Origin: Bradyrhizobiaceae bacterium
GTDB lineage: Bacteria > Pseudomonadota > Alphaproteobacteria > Rhizobiales > Xanthobacteraceae
Direction of reading: 5' to 3'
Length of the DNA: 64,000 nt
NCBI GenBank assembly: GCA_003963435.1
Contig: RXJC01000003.1
Coordinates: 124,001 to 188,000, forward strand
In this document: positions 9,730 through 18,089 of the stretch, piece by piece
How the letters are laid out: each line of letters begins with the position of its first letter
Position numbering within the stretch: the stretch's first letter is position 1
Position numbers and translations under genes: made by a program
The notes under the pieces: generated by a model
Database searches by the model: none
What the model saw: the letters and a program-made list of their open reading frames with translations, nothing else
What the model was told of the DNA's origin: nothing

Positions 9730-10087
9730 ATGGTAGACGGGATCTATCGGCGGCGTTCTCTGAACTTTATGTCGGCCTCAACGACGCGATGAACACTCTG
9801 TTCGTAAAAGGACCGCGGGTGGAGAACGGCAAGGCGGGTGGAGGCTCCGCTATGAATCGGGAAGGCATTCCCGGTCCTTTCGGCCGCATCTGGGGGAGAC
9901 ATCACGATTCGGGGGTGTCACTGCTGGCGAATGGCGTCGTCAACAACGAGCTTTGGCTTACGTCCCACCTGGCTTTGTGACCGTCTTTTGTGCCCCACAC
10001 GACCGTCTATTGCGTTACATGGAAACTGGAATCATTTGAGGTTTCCAGGTTCCGAGGACAGTCGCTCCATAACCGCAATTGCGGCTA
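9730..10087. other. Gene-free stretch between acyltransferase and glgA relic
   Basis: About 360 bases with short open frames only. A plus-strand frame (9723-9980) reads YGRRDLSAAFSELYVGLNDA, which might be a gene fragment, but I recognise no family and it lacks a ribosome site. I see no clear regulatory motif apart from the FixK-like box at 9686-9699. Confidence 0.4.
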
Positions 10088-11035
10088 TCAAACCGTCCGC
10101 CGTTTCGGCTGCGCCTTCATCTCCGTTTCAGCGGGGGCGCCGGCCAGTCCGCGATAGAGTTCCGCATAGGCGTGTGCCGAGCGGTCCCACCCGAACTCCT
10201 GCCGCATGGCGTTCGATTGGATTTTGCGCCAAGCTATGGTCTGGTCTAAAAGCGAAAGCGCGCGCCTTATGCACGCAATCAATTCGGAGGCGGTCGGTTC
10301 GCTAAGGGAGAAGCCCGTGGCGATCCCGTTTCTGATGTTCTTCTGATCGGCATCGACCACGCTGTCGACCAATCCTCCGCAGCCTCGCACGATTGGCAAC
10401 GTCCCGTAGCGCATGGCGTAAATCGGCGTGAGCCCAGGGTTCGAATCGTGAGGGATGCGGCAGCATGTCGGCGCCCGCGAAAAGGCGGTGGGCGACGCCT
10501 TCCTCGTAGCCGATCCCGACCGAGACTTGGCCGGGATAGCGTGTTGCCAGTTCACGGAAACCGCTCTCGTAGCCAGCGTCTCGTCTGCGATAAGTGCGAA
10601 TTGAATCCCCTCAGCGAGCAGCGACGGGAGTGCCTCTGGGACGATGTCGGGCATCTTCTGAAGGCGAGGAGGGGTGTATCGGGCGACCGTACAAGGTTCA
10701 GCTCCTTCTGGCAGCCTTACAAGCCCGCTTAAGAGACACTTGACGCGGCGTAAAGGTCATCGTGAGATGGACGTCGTTGGCGGGATCCCAAATTCCATAA
10801 TCGGCACCGTTCATGATCCCGCGCAAGCGATTACGTTTCTCGCGCAACAGGCCGTCGAAGCCAGAGCCATACTCGGGCGTCAGCACCTCCCGCCTGCAGT
10901 TCGGGCTGACGGTAGTGATCGCGTCAGCCCAGCAGATGCCGGCTTTAAGGAACGAAATCCGCCCATAGAACGCCAGCGTAGGGTAGAGATCGGGTCGTAC
11001 GGCAAAGCAAGCCGTCCGAGTTCATCGGAGAACGC
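10088..11035 (-). pseudogene. glgA: glgA glycogen synthase relic
   Basis: Pieces in several minus frames match bacterial glycogen synthase (ADP-glucose glucosyltransferase). In gene order they are FSDELGRLALPYD, LTPEYGSGFDGLLREKRNRL with [59 protein letters not shown], and SAHAYAELYRGLAGAP at the end. The N-terminal ADP-glucose-binding part is absent and the middle has several frameshifts and deletions. At its 5' side it is joined directly to an unrelated YHS-domain fragment. A dead fragment, probably carried by rearrangement. Confidence 0.8.
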
Positions 11036-11256
11036 AATCGTTACGCGCCGGCGCATCGACTTGAGTTCACGCTCAGGGTCCTCGAAGGTACGCTGACAGT
11101 CGCGCGGCAAAAATAGTCGGTCCGGCCACAGCGCTCCGGGGTAAAGGCGGTCGCCTTGTCGACCATAGTCCCGCAGATGGGATCCTTGGCGAGTTCATGG
11201 ACGGCCGCAGCCGGAAGCGCTGCTGGATGTACGTGGGTGTGACTCTGCAGGGGCAT
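11036..11256 (-). pseudogene. YHS-domain metal-binding N-terminus, truncated
   Basis: From an ATG at 11256 the frame reads MPLQSHTHVH, then ELAKDPICGTMVDKATAF. After a frame change come CQRTFEDPERELKSMRRRVTIA. DPICGMxVD plus a C-x-F/T-F tail is the YHS metal-binding module found at the N-terminus of some copper ATPases and membrane proteins. After VTIA the sequence runs into glgA-derived residues (FSDELGRLALPYD), so the rest of the host gene is gone. Confidence 0.65.
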
Positions 11257-11554
11257 TGCACGCCTCGTTAGTCTGCAAAGTCGGCAAGTGCAACTTCGCA
11301 TCACCCTCGGGCTCTCGTGGGTGATCATCTCTTCGCAGAGTCGCAGCCGAGACTTTAATGTCGATCAAGTATTTGCAGAACTAATCTCTCCGCCGCTTAG
11401 AGCTTGCTCTAGCTCAAAGTTTTGCAGGAGCATTGCTTCGATGCTTGCAGTCTCGGAAGAACAAACGGCCAAGAGCAGTTGTCATGGCACGTTCCACAGT
11501 TGAGGTGCAGAGAGACAGGCCGAAACTCCGGAGGAGGCCGACCGGCACCCGCGA
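11257..11554. other. Gene-free stretch
   Basis: About 300 bases after the YHS relic. Open frames here are short and overlap on both strands without a convincing product. It could hold a promoter for the small gene at 11555 or for the Met-rich EF-hand gene further on, but I see no clear consensus element. Confidence 0.35.
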
Positions 11555-11758
11555 ATGCACCGTTTGCTACGAAGACTTCGCTCCGAATTGGATGATGCCT
11601 TCGATCGTTTCGCGCGTCATATTGAATTTCCTTCACTGCACTCGTTGCACCGAATCGCTGACCTTGAGCGCCGACTGCACCACGGCATGCCGCTGAGTTC
11701 CATTGCTGCAGCCGTCGAGGTGGTGGAGGAGGACGTCGACGTAGGTCAATACGACTAG
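11555..11758 (+). CDS. Possible small protein, 67 aa, unrecognised
   Basis: The frame encodes an amphipathic, helix-rich sequence. It starts MHRLLRRLRSELDDAFDRFA and contains LHSLHRIADLERRLHHGMP, SSIAAAVEVVEEDVD and QYD at the end. A GGAGGAGG run is about 15 bases before the ATG, too far for a good ribosome site. It may be a real small gene or a fragment. I cannot name a family. Confidence 0.3.
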   Translation: MHRLLRRLRSELDDAFDRFARHIEFPSLHSLHRIADLERRLHHGMPLSSIAAAVEVVEEDVDVGQYD

Positions 11759-11901
11759 GCTCCTGACCAGCGTGTCTTTGAGCGCCCGAGCAACTCAGCT
11801 CCTGCGAACTTGGCAAGTGGGCCGTGGCAGTTGGCGTTTTCCGCTACGGTCTCTTTCCAGACCTAAGGGGAGAGGTAGTCTGGTAGTAGGTGGGCGCTGG
11901 C

Positions 11902-11944
11902 TCGATCCTCCGACGCGGGCGATCCCCTGGCGCCGGAGGATCGA
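11902..11944. promoter_or_regulatory. Inverted repeat upstream of the EF-hand/multicopper oxidase cluster
   Basis: TCGATCCTCCG at 11902-11912 and CGGAGGATCGA at 11934-11944 form a perfect 11-bp inverted repeat with a 21-base spacer, about 50 bases before the EF-hand gene start. It could be a regulator binding site or an mRNA hairpin. No T tract follows, so a terminator is less likely. Confidence 0.45.
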
Positions 11945-11995
11945 TCTCGGCCGGACGGAGTTGAGCGGACGGGCGAATTTCCGAGGAGGTTCGAA

Positions 11996-12448
11996 ATGTG
12001 CACGTGGCGCGGCCTGGGACTAACGATATCTGCTCTCATTCTGGCATACGGCGCGGTCGATGCGACCGCACAGGAGCGAATGAAGCCGCAGCCAGATCAG
12101 CAACAGGCTCAATCCCATTCCATGGAGGATGGGGGCGGTACGACGGGGCAGGGAGGTATGATGTGCGGAGATATGATGGGTCGCGGCATGATGGGCCGCG
12201 GGATGATGGGTGGCGGGATGATGGGTAGCAGCATGATGGGGAGCCGCGCGATGGGGAGCCCGATGATGTTCCGCATGATGTTCGCTCTGATGGACGACGG
12301 CGACGGGCAAATTTCATTGCAGGAGTTTCAGGCCGCCCATGAACGAATTTTCAAGGCAATGGACAGTAACAAGGATGGCCAAGTGACCCAGGAGGAGATG
12401 CAAGCTTTCATGCACGGGCGGCCGGGTAAGTCGGTTCCACAGCAGTAG
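11996..12448 (+). CDS. Secreted Met-rich EF-hand protein
   Basis: 150 residues. An N-terminal signal peptide (about residues 1-25, hydrophobic, ending near TAQ) exports it to the periplasm. Residues about 50-85 form a Met/Gly-rich tract of repeated GMMG units of the kind that binds Cu(I). Residues about 95-140 contain two EF-hand loops, DDGDGQISLQEF and DSNKDGQVTQEEM, typical calcium sites. The ATG follows GAGGAGG eight bases upstream. It opens a copper cluster with a multicopper oxidase, DUF411 and TlpA-like genes, so a role in periplasmic copper buffering is inferred. Joining a Met-rich copper tract to EF-hands in one small protein is uncommon. Confidence 0.75.
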   Translation: MCTWRGLGLTISALILAYGAVDATAQERMKPQPDQQQAQSHSMEDGGGTTGQGGMMCGDMMGRGMMGRGMMGGGMMGSSMMGSRAMGSPMMFRMMFALMDDGDGQISLQEFQAAHERIFKAMDSNKDGQVTQEEMQAFMHGRPGKSVPQQ

Positions 12449-12678
12449 CAGGCCGCTTGCTCCTTCACGGTCTCCGAATTGCCCAGTGACGCGCGGCTTT
12501 ATGGCCAGGCAAGCAATTCGGCGAGGCGCCAAGCAGGACTGACCACGCGTCGCCGACGGGCAACCCCGCCAATTGGGTTGTAAAATCACAGAAGACCGGC
12601 CGGTCGACTGGGCAGTGAAGAAGGCCGAGAGGACGCTAAGAACTCGGCACAAGCCTCTGGTGCGTCAGCCGATCACGC

Positions 12679-12799
12679 ATGGTTGTCATGATGAACATGA
12701 TGGACGGGATGGGATGGGGGATGGGCCTGGTTGGGATTCTCATCCTCGTCCTGCTTCCTCGGCATTGCCGCCCTCGTCAAATATCTCTCGAGGTCGTGA
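12679..12799 (+). pseudogene. Small Met-rich membrane peptide, frameshifted
   Basis: From ATG 12679 the frame reads MVVMMNMMDGMGWGMGLVGI followed by LILVLL, one hydrophobic helix. Near 12752 the sensible reading moves to another frame, giving LGIAALVKYLSRS and a TGA at 12797-12799. Short Met-rich one-helix peptides ending in AALVKYL-like tails are common next to copper genes in this group. A single frameshift separates the two halves. Confidence 0.45.
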
Positions 12800-12930
12800 C
12801 GTCATGCGGCTCGGGTGCAGATCTCGGATGGAGCGTCAGCCCGCTACTCGCGATCAATAGGGACGTGGGGCTCACAAACCCGTGAACTGAACTGCCGTGA
12901 CGCAGTGCATTTTGCGCGTGCTGCCAACGG

Positions 12931-12947
12931 CCTAGCCTTTGGCTAGG
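12931..12947. promoter_or_regulatory. Perfect hairpin CCTAGCC-TTT-GGCTAGG
   Basis: A 7-bp perfect inverted repeat with a three-base loop, 21 bases upstream of the small Cys protein gene at 12969. The following sequence is T-rich (TTGGTTGTTATCTT). It could be a weak terminator for upstream transcription or an operator for the oxidase cluster. Confidence 0.4.
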
Positions 12948-12968
12948 TTGGTTGTTATCTTAGCTCAC

Positions 12969-13316
12969 ATGTTGGAGAAGATCGGCCGCATCATGAGACT
13001 GGCACTGGCGCTCACGTTCATCGTGGGGCTGGTTCCGCATGGCATACGTGCAGCGGATGCGGACGTGAAGATGGTCATGGCTGCCGCGACCGACATGCCA
13101 ATGAAGGGCAAGTACAATGGTTGCGGCGACAGTCAGAAGGAAATGACAGCCGCAGCATGCTCCGCCTCTTGCGGAAGTTTCGTGGCCTTGCCCGTCTTTG
13201 TTTCGCTGTTTGACCCAGTTCTTGTCGAGATGGCGCAAGATTTCTCCGGCCCAGCTCTCGCAGGGCATACGATCCCGCCTGATCCATATCCTCCCAGACC
13301 TCTCATCCTGAGCTGA
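12969..13316 (+). CDS. Small secreted Cys-containing protein of a copper cluster
   Basis: 115 residues from the ATG at 12969 (MLEKIGRIMRLALALTFIVG). A signal peptide of about 28 residues ends near IRA. The mature part is short, with Met-rich MVMAAATDMPMKGK, then CGDSQKEM, ACSASCGS, and a Pro-rich tail DPYPPRPLILS. The layout (signal peptide, Met/Cys centre, PPRP-type tail) resembles the gene at 44679 beside csoR, so the two are probably functional analogues. It precedes a multicopper oxidase. Function unknown; periplasmic copper binding is inferred. Confidence 0.65.
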   Translation: MLEKIGRIMRLALALTFIVGLVPHGIRAADADVKMVMAAATDMPMKGKYNGCGDSQKEMTAAACSASCGSFVALPVFVSLFDPVLVEMAQDFSGPALAGHTIPPDPYPPRPLILS

Positions 13317-13439
13317 GGCGCATCGCGGGTCGCGATGTGTCCTCTGGTGCGCGCGATGCCCACCGCATCGATGACGCGTCGCGATGTTGCACGTGGTTTT
13401 TGGCCATGGGCAGCGGATCAATATCCAGGATTGGCTTTC

Positions 13440-14870
13440 ATGCACTCCAGTTTAGGTCCGGCGATCAATCGCCGCGCACTGCTCGTAGGCGGCACCGCAG
13501 TTGCGGCTTCTGCCCTGTTCCCGCGAATAGCACGAGCCACAGCGGCAGTACCCAAGGCAATTGAGCTCACCGCTGCGCCAGGTCGCGCGTCCCTCGTTGG
13601 CTCGCCTTACCCGCGCACAAATGTGTGGTGCTACGGGGACCGCATCCCAGGTCCCGAAATCCGGCTCCGTCAGGACGAGCCCGTTCGCTTGGCCGTCCGA
13701 AACAACTTACCGGAAGATACGACTGTGCATTGGCACGGCATACGTCTGCCGAATGCCATGGACGGCGTTCCCGGCCTCACGCAGCCGCCGATCAAGCCTG
13801 GCGAGAGCTTCACCTACGAATTCACGCCCCCCGACGCCGGCACGTTCTGGTACCACCCGCATGCCGACAGCCTGCAGCAATTGGGGCGTGGCCTGGCTGG
13901 CGCTCTGATTATTGAAGAGCCGGAACCCGTTCCGGTCGACCGCGACGTTGTCTGGGTATTGAGCGACTGGCGACTTAGATCCGATGCGCAAATCGCGCCC
14001 GGCTTCGGCAGCGGCATGGAAGCCGCCATGTCCGGTCGCGTCGGCAACACGGTCACGGTGAACGGTGGGGTGTCCGAAGAGGAGCCAGTACGGGCAGGGG
14101 AGCGCATTCGCCTCCGCCTCGTCAACGCCTCGCTCGCGCGCATCATGGCCCTGCGCTTCGAAGGCCACCGCCCAATAGTCGTCGCGACCGACGGTCAGCC
14201 TTGCGACCCGCATGAGCCGGACAATGGGCGTCTGCTTCTCGCTCCTGCAATGCGGGTCGATCTCATCCTCGATATGCAAGGTGAACCGGGTCGACGATAC
14301 CGGGTGGTCGACGACTTCTACGATGAGCTGTCTTATTGGCTCACTCAGCTCGCCTACAACGACGAGCCGCCGCTCCGCGCCCATCCACTCGATGGACCGC
14401 TGCGTTTGCCGCGCAATCCGGTGCCGGAGCCGGACTTGACCACCGCCGAGCGGCACGAACTCCGGCTTCAGGGCGGGATGATGAGTGGTGGAGGCATGAT
14501 GGGGAGGGGCGGAATGATGGGCATGGGCAGCGAAGCCAGCTGGGCCATCAATGGTCATTCGATGACAGGCGACGGTCACGTCGGCGTGCCGCCGCTGTTC
14601 ACTCTGCGGCGCGGACGAAGCTGCGTGCTGTCGATGCGTAACGAAACAGCTTGGTGGCATCCTATGCATCTCCACGGCCACAGCTTCCGCGTCCTGAGTC
14701 GCAATGGCGCAGCGGTGCCGCACCGGCAATGGGCGGATACCGTTCTCGTACGACCGAAACAGACGGTCAAAATCGCTTTTGTCGCCGACAATCCCGGCGA
14801 CTGGATGCTGCATTGTCACGTCACAGACCATCAAGCGTCCGGAATGATGACCATGCTGCGCGTTGCCTAA
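13440..14870 (+). CDS. Multicopper oxidase (CueO/CopA-like), Tat exported
   Basis: 476 residues. The twin Arg in INRRALLVGG followed by a hydrophobic stretch and an ARA end indicates Tat export of a folded enzyme. All copper motifs are present: TVHWHGIRLP and FWYHPHAD in the N-terminal cupredoxin domain, HPMHLHGHSF and HCHVTDHQASGMM at the C-terminus, covering the type 1, 2 and 3 sites with an axial Met. A Met-rich insert of GGMM units lies before the last domain (about residue 380). Such enzymes oxidise Cu(I) to Cu(II) in the periplasm. The start at 13440 is chosen because the Tat signal begins there; the frame is open from 13335. DUF411 and TlpA-like genes follow. Confidence 0.92.
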   Translation: MHSSLGPAINRRALLVGGTAVAASALFPRIARATAAVPKAIELTAAPGRASLVGSPYPRTNVWCYGDRIPGPEIRLRQDEPVRLAVRNNLPEDTTVHWHGIRLPNAMDGVPGLTQPPIKPGESFTYEFTPPDAGTFWYHPHADSLQQLGRGLAGALIIEEPEPVPVDRDVVWVLSDWRLRSDAQIAPGFGSGMEAAMSGRVGNTVTVNGGVSEEEPVRAGERIRLRLVNASLARIMALRFEGHRPIVVATDGQPCDPHEPDNGRLLLAPAMRVDLILDMQGEPGRRYRVVDDFYDELSYWLTQLAYNDEPPLRAHPLDGPLRLPRNPVPEPDLTTAERHELRLQGGMMSGGGMMGRGGMMGMGSEASWAINGHSMTGDGHVGVPPLFTLRRGRSCVLSMRNETAWWHPMHLHGHSFRVLSRNGAAVPHRQWADTVLVRPKQTVKIAFVADNPGDWMLHCHVTDHQASGMMTMLRVA

Positions 14871-14900
14871 CCAATTCTAATACTGCGAAGGAGAAGCGAC

Positions 14901-15344
14901 ATGAATAGACGGACATTCTGCCTTGGCACTGCGCTAACGACGCTTGTGCTGCCGCTGCCGGTATTTGCCGAGCCGATCAAGGCGACGTTGTACAAGAACC
15001 CGCAATGCAGTTGCTGTGAAGGCTACGCCGCATATCTTCGGCAGAACGGGTTCGACGTCGAGGTAAAACCCACCAATGATCTCGCTGAGATCAGCCAGAA
15101 CGCCGGCGTACCAGCGAAATATCAGGGCTGTCACACCATGTTCGTTGGCGGCTACGTGGTCGATGGGCATGTTCCTGCGGACGTGGTCCGCAAGCTCCTA
15201 TCCGAGCGGCCGCAGATCGCGGGGATCACGCTGCCTGGCATGCCCACCGGCTCCCCCGGTATGACCGGCCCCAAGACGCAGAAATTCGTCATCTATGTCG
15301 TGACCAAGGAAGGCAAGGCGCCGACCATCTACGCCAGCGTGTAA
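14901..15344 (+). CDS. DUF411 periplasmic metal-binding protein
   Basis: 147 residues. A signal peptide (NRRTFCLGTALTTLVLPLPVFA) is followed by a thioredoxin-like DUF411 domain. Its signature is YKNPQCSCCEGYAAYLRQNG (CxCC), then GCHTMFVGGYVVDGHVPADV and LPGMPTGSPGM with its Met/Pro loop. The family is associated with copper and other metal resistance; the Cys motif probably binds metal or takes part in thiol exchange. A strong GAAGGAG site precedes the ATG. It lies 30 bases after the multicopper oxidase, so co-transcription is likely. A paralog at 50364 follows cusA. Confidence 0.88.
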   Translation: MNRRTFCLGTALTTLVLPLPVFAEPIKATLYKNPQCSCCEGYAAYLRQNGFDVEVKPTNDLAEISQNAGVPAKYQGCHTMFVGGYVVDGHVPADVVRKLLSERPQIAGITLPGMPTGSPGMTGPKTQKFVIYVVTKEGKAPTIYASV

Positions 15345-15453
15345 TCGGTAGGCGCCGGCGAGGTCAACCAGCACCGCCCACAAGCACGTTGGCCCAGTAT
15401 CGTCCGAGTGCTTGTGAAACGATGTCGCCAGCGATCAGAGGGTTTGAGCAGCA

Positions 15454-16197
15454 ATGACGCTTGTCTCCTGCATCCGAGGTATCCAGCTCGCGGTTGTTGT
15501 CGCAATCGCAATCGCAACGGCTACTCCATTAGCCGCAGCTCAGGAACCAGTAAGAAGGCTGGTCCTGCATGACAGCCCACGATCTGTCGCTGCTGTCCAG
15601 TTCACCGATCAGCAAGGCCGCGCACGAAGTCTGGACGATCTTAGGGGAAAGGTCGTGGTCCTCAATATCTGGGCCACCTGGTGCGTGCCCTGCCGAAAGG
15701 AAATGCCCGCGCTCGACCGGCTGCAAGGGACCCTGGGCGGCGCCGAGCTCAAGGTCGTGCCTCTCTCGGTCGATCGCGGTGGCCTCGAAACCGTCCGCAA
15801 ATTCTATTCCGAGATCAACCTTCGCAATGTTGCCATTTACACCGACCCTTCCGGACAGGCCTTGCGCGCCGTGGGTGCCATCGGCTTGCCGACCACGCTC
15901 GTTATCGATCGTGCTGGTCAGGAAGTTGGGCGCGCCATTGGTCCCGCCGAATGGGATTCGCCAGAAATCGCCGCGACGCTGCGCGCCGTCATGACCAATA
16001 CCGGCGGACGTCTCGGTCAGCGGCAAGATCCCGATCGATCCAACTTGCAAGCGTCGCCCGGCCCGCTCCGGCGTGCGTTCGACTGGCTCATGGCGCCTGT
16101 TACCGAACTGATCCTTGATAGAGAAACGCCTGATAATTCCTCAGAGAAAAATAGGAGCAGATTGACGAAGGAGAATGAGCATGCAGTCAACGACTAG
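15454..16197 (+). CDS. TlpA-like thioredoxin-fold thiol-disulfide oxidoreductase
   Basis: 247 residues. Signal peptide about residues 1-29 (ending LAAAQ), then a TlpA/ResA-type redoxin domain with the active site NIWATWCVPCRKEMP (CxxC) and the cis-Pro loop GLPTTLVID. It is a periplasmic disulfide reductase of the kind that keeps copper chaperones or cytochrome apoproteins reduced. A C-terminal extension of about 60 residues after the redoxin fold has no recognised domain. It is the third enzyme of the copper cluster. Its 3' end overlaps the start of a small peptide gene at 16181. Confidence 0.85.
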   Translation: MTLVSCIRGIQLAVVVAIAIATATPLAAAQEPVRRLVLHDSPRSVAAVQFTDQQGRARSLDDLRGKVVVLNIWATWCVPCRKEMPALDRLQGTLGGAELKVVPLSVDRGGLETVRKFYSEINLRNVAIYTDPSGQALRAVGAIGLPTTLVIDRAGQEVGRAIGPAEWDSPEIAATLRAVMTNTGGRLGQRQDPDRSNLQASPGPLRRAFDWLMAPVTELILDRETPDNSSEKNRSRLTKENEHAVND

Positions 16198-16321
16198 AAT
16201 CCTCATTTCATTCGCCCTGGTCTCGGCCGCCGCGATCGTGATGGCTTCGGCTCCCTATGCCGTCGACGATCACGCGCCGTCCAGCTCGACGGGTCCTTTG
16301 CGTCAAATGCGCGGACGGTAG
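16181..16321 (+). CDS. Small secreted peptide, 46 aa
   Basis: MQSTTRILISFALVSAAAIV opens a hydrophobic signal-like segment, followed by a short polar tail ending QMRGR. AAGGAG lies seven bases before the ATG at 16181, making it a well-initiated gene although very short. It overlaps the TlpA-like gene by 17 bases, suggesting translational coupling. I recognise no family. Processing would leave a peptide of only about 20 residues. Confidence 0.5.
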   Translation: MQSTTRILISFALVSAAAIVMASAPYAVDDHAPSSSTGPLRQMRGR

Positions 16322-16413
16322 CTCAGAGAGGCAAAATTAGCTTTTTGAGACAACAATCAATGACTCCGACGTAAAAACAGAAATAGGGTGGGAAAGAACC
16401 AAGGGAGGAGGGG

Positions 16414-16650
16414 ATGGAGACCGTTCGCCGCTTGCGTGCCAGGGCGTTACTGTGCCGACAGGCCGCCGCGTATCATCCAGATAGAAGCTGGAAGCTGCTC
16501 GCAGAGGCGGAGTACTGGGAGCACTTGGCCAGCGCGGCTTTGCTTGAGCACTTCAGAGAATGCAATACCCTTTTGCATAATATGGCCACCCCGCAGCACG
16601 CGAACGAAACCACCCTGAAACATGGGGCCCCGCAATGGATCAAGGGATGA
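16414..16650 (+). CDS. Small hypothetical protein, 78 aa
   Basis: METVRRLRARALLCRQAAAY, then SWKLLAEAEYWEHLASAALL, giving a helical, Trp/Tyr-containing protein with two Cys. A strong GGGAGGAGGGG site sits directly upstream. Short proteins of this helical style are common as hypotheticals in Bradyrhizobium. The last 20 residues may be run-on. Function unknown. Confidence 0.5.
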   Translation: METVRRLRARALLCRQAAAYHPDRSWKLLAEAEYWEHLASAALLEHFRECNTLLHNMATPQHANETTLKHGAPQWIKG

Positions 16651-16774
16651 CGTTGCTGTCTTTCTTCGAAAGCGTCTCGAAGCTCTGACTTATCAATGGG
16701 CCGAACTGGAGGACCTTCGAGCGCGTGTGATCGAAGCCGAACAGAACAAATTCACCTCTCGTTCGCCTGCGTAA
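16622..16774 (+). CDS. Possible small coiled-coil protein, 50 aa
   Basis: It overlaps the previous frame by 29 bases. DDVAVFLRKRLEALTYQWAE, then LEDLRARVIEAEQNKF, looks like a genuine amphipathic helix. The ATG at 16622 has only a weak ribosome site, so it may depend on translation of the upstream gene. No family recognised. Confidence 0.35.
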   Translation: MGPRNGSRDDVAVFLRKRLEALTYQWAELEDLRARVIEAEQNKFTSRSPA

Positions 16775-16929
16775 CACCGTATGCTTCCGCGCAGTTCAGT
16801 CGCGCTCTTCTCGCCAAATCGCAAAATCGGCTTTCGTTCGCTTTCAGGAGAACACTCATGCTATCAAGAAAGCTACAAGCAGGCAGTATTGCGGCAGTGC
16901 CTGAGGCGCATTCGCCGGGCGTGGTCAAG

Positions 16930-17065
16930 TAGCTTGGCCATTCGGCTTTGCCGTGCCGGGCAGGACCGGATTATCGCGCTGTTCCACGGAAGCATAGAAC
17001 GCATCCATGTCGATATGGATGATCTTGCGATGGGGCGCCGTCGAGACGACTTGCTCCGATCGGAT
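16930..17065 (-). pseudogene. dinB: dinB (DNA polymerase IV) N-terminal fragment
   Basis: A minus frame reads APHRKIIHIDMDAFYASVEQ followed by RDNPVLPGTAKPNG. This is the N-terminal catalytic motif of Y-family polymerases (DMDAFYASVE). The frame stops soon after and no palm or finger domains remain, so it is a short relic. Confidence 0.75.
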
Positions 17066-17559
17066 CGGGGCCATAGACGGATTATAGAGTTACCAGTCGA
17101 GTCGTCGCAGCCGTTAGACCAGGTTGGTCCGACCGACACTCCGGGCGGGTATCGCCGATCGAATCAAAGACCTCTGCGATGGCGCCCGCGGCCGCCTCGG
17201 GAGAGACGCCGACCCGCGCATCCCGACGCGCGACATCGAACGCACGTTCCCGGGCGTGAGGGTAAAGCCGCGATCCTGCATCCAGCCGTGCTCCCTACAT
17301 TCCCTGTGGCTCCGGCGTCGTTGACCATTGGCCTAGCCGCGCAGCGTCCGGACCGCGGGCTCGAGGCGAATTAAGGCCGGTGGCCACGATATGTTCCACA
17401 TGTACTTTGAATGAGCTGCAGATTTCCCTTCGCATAGCACAGATTTTGGAATCTATTCCTAGCCGACCAGCTCAGGAGGCGCGGCAAACGCCAAAAGTCC
17501 CAAGATCGGCCTGGGACAAAGGGTAGGGGGTCCAGCTAGTCAGGAACTTAGGCGGTTTC

Positions 17560-17611
17560 GTTTATTTCACTTGTTGCGTTTATTTCGAATATGGCCTATA
17601 CAAGAGGCCAT
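17560..17611. promoter_or_regulatory. Toxin-antitoxin promoter/operator repeats
   Basis: The 10-bp direct repeat CGTTTATTTC occurs at 17560-17569 and 17577-17586. An inverted repeat follows: ATGGCCT at 17591-17597 and AGGCCAT at 17605-17611, ending 18 bases before the antitoxin start. Such repeats are typical autoregulatory sites for a DNA-binding antitoxin. The assignment is inferred from position. Confidence 0.5.
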
Positions 17612-17628
17612 ACAGGGGAGAAAATACG

Positions 17629-18087
17629 ATGACGATGCCAGCCTACGTTGAAGAGCTGGGAGGTACTCGCCTACCTTCTGCGAGCGAGAAGGCGGCAGCC
17701 AACCAGCTTCGTCAGATACTCGCTTCGCACGCGACGGGAGATGCCAAACTCCGAGTGCTCGACGATGCACAACAGGCTGCAGAGATAACCTTGTCGCCGG
17801 CGCTATCGAGTCTTTTGATGGAATTGCTGCGGCATATCGGTCGCGGCGATGCGGTGACGCTTGTGCCTGTGCATGAGATGTTGACCACGCAGCAAGCTGC
17901 CGACATTCTGAATGTCTCGCGTCCGTTTCTGGTCTCGCTGCTCGAGAAGAACGAAATTCAGCACGTGACAGTGGGGCGTCATCGCAGGATTAAGGCAGAG
18001 GACCTATTCGCCTATAAGCGCACGCGTGATGAGAAGCGGGGCAAAGCGCTTGCGAATCTCGCTGAGCAGGACGCGGAGCACCTGTAA
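17629..18087 (+). CDS. Antitoxin with excisionase-type helix-turn-helix
   Basis: 152 residues. The C-terminal half holds a MerR/excisionase-like DNA-binding domain: LTTQQAADILNVSRPFLVSL, then HVTVGRHRRIKAEDLFAYK. The N-terminal half is likely the toxin-binding and dimer part. It lies three bases before a PIN-domain gene, the standard order of a type II module with an Xre/excisionase-type antitoxin. GGGGAGA precedes the ATG. The repeats at 17560-17611 are its probable binding sites. Confidence 0.8.
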   Translation: MTMPAYVEELGGTRLPSASEKAAANQLRQILASHATGDAKLRVLDDAQQAAEITLSPALSSLLMELLRHIGRGDAVTLVPVHEMLTTQQAADILNVSRPFLVSLLEKNEIQHVTVGRHRRIKAEDLFAYKRTRDEKRGKALANLAEQDAEHL

Positions 18088-18089
18088 GC

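Larger units (their letters stand above)
16775..17628. other. Degraded stretch with a dinB fragment and TA promoter
   Basis: About 850 bases without an intact gene. It holds the dinB relic (separate entry) and the toxin-antitoxin promoter repeats at its right end. Between 17100 and 17400 a plus frame reads GIADRIKDLCDGARGRLGRD then PRIPTRDIERTFPG. This looks like protein-derived sequence but I cannot assign it. Confidence 0.4.

Noticed and set aside
12931..12947. Intrinsic terminator
   Set aside because: The hairpin is perfect but short and no run of T bases follows directly, so I list it only as a regulatory hairpin.
13707..14834. Minus-strand frame opposite the Tat multicopper oxidase
   Set aside because: The plus strand carries all copper ligands and a Tat signal; the antisense frame shows no family.
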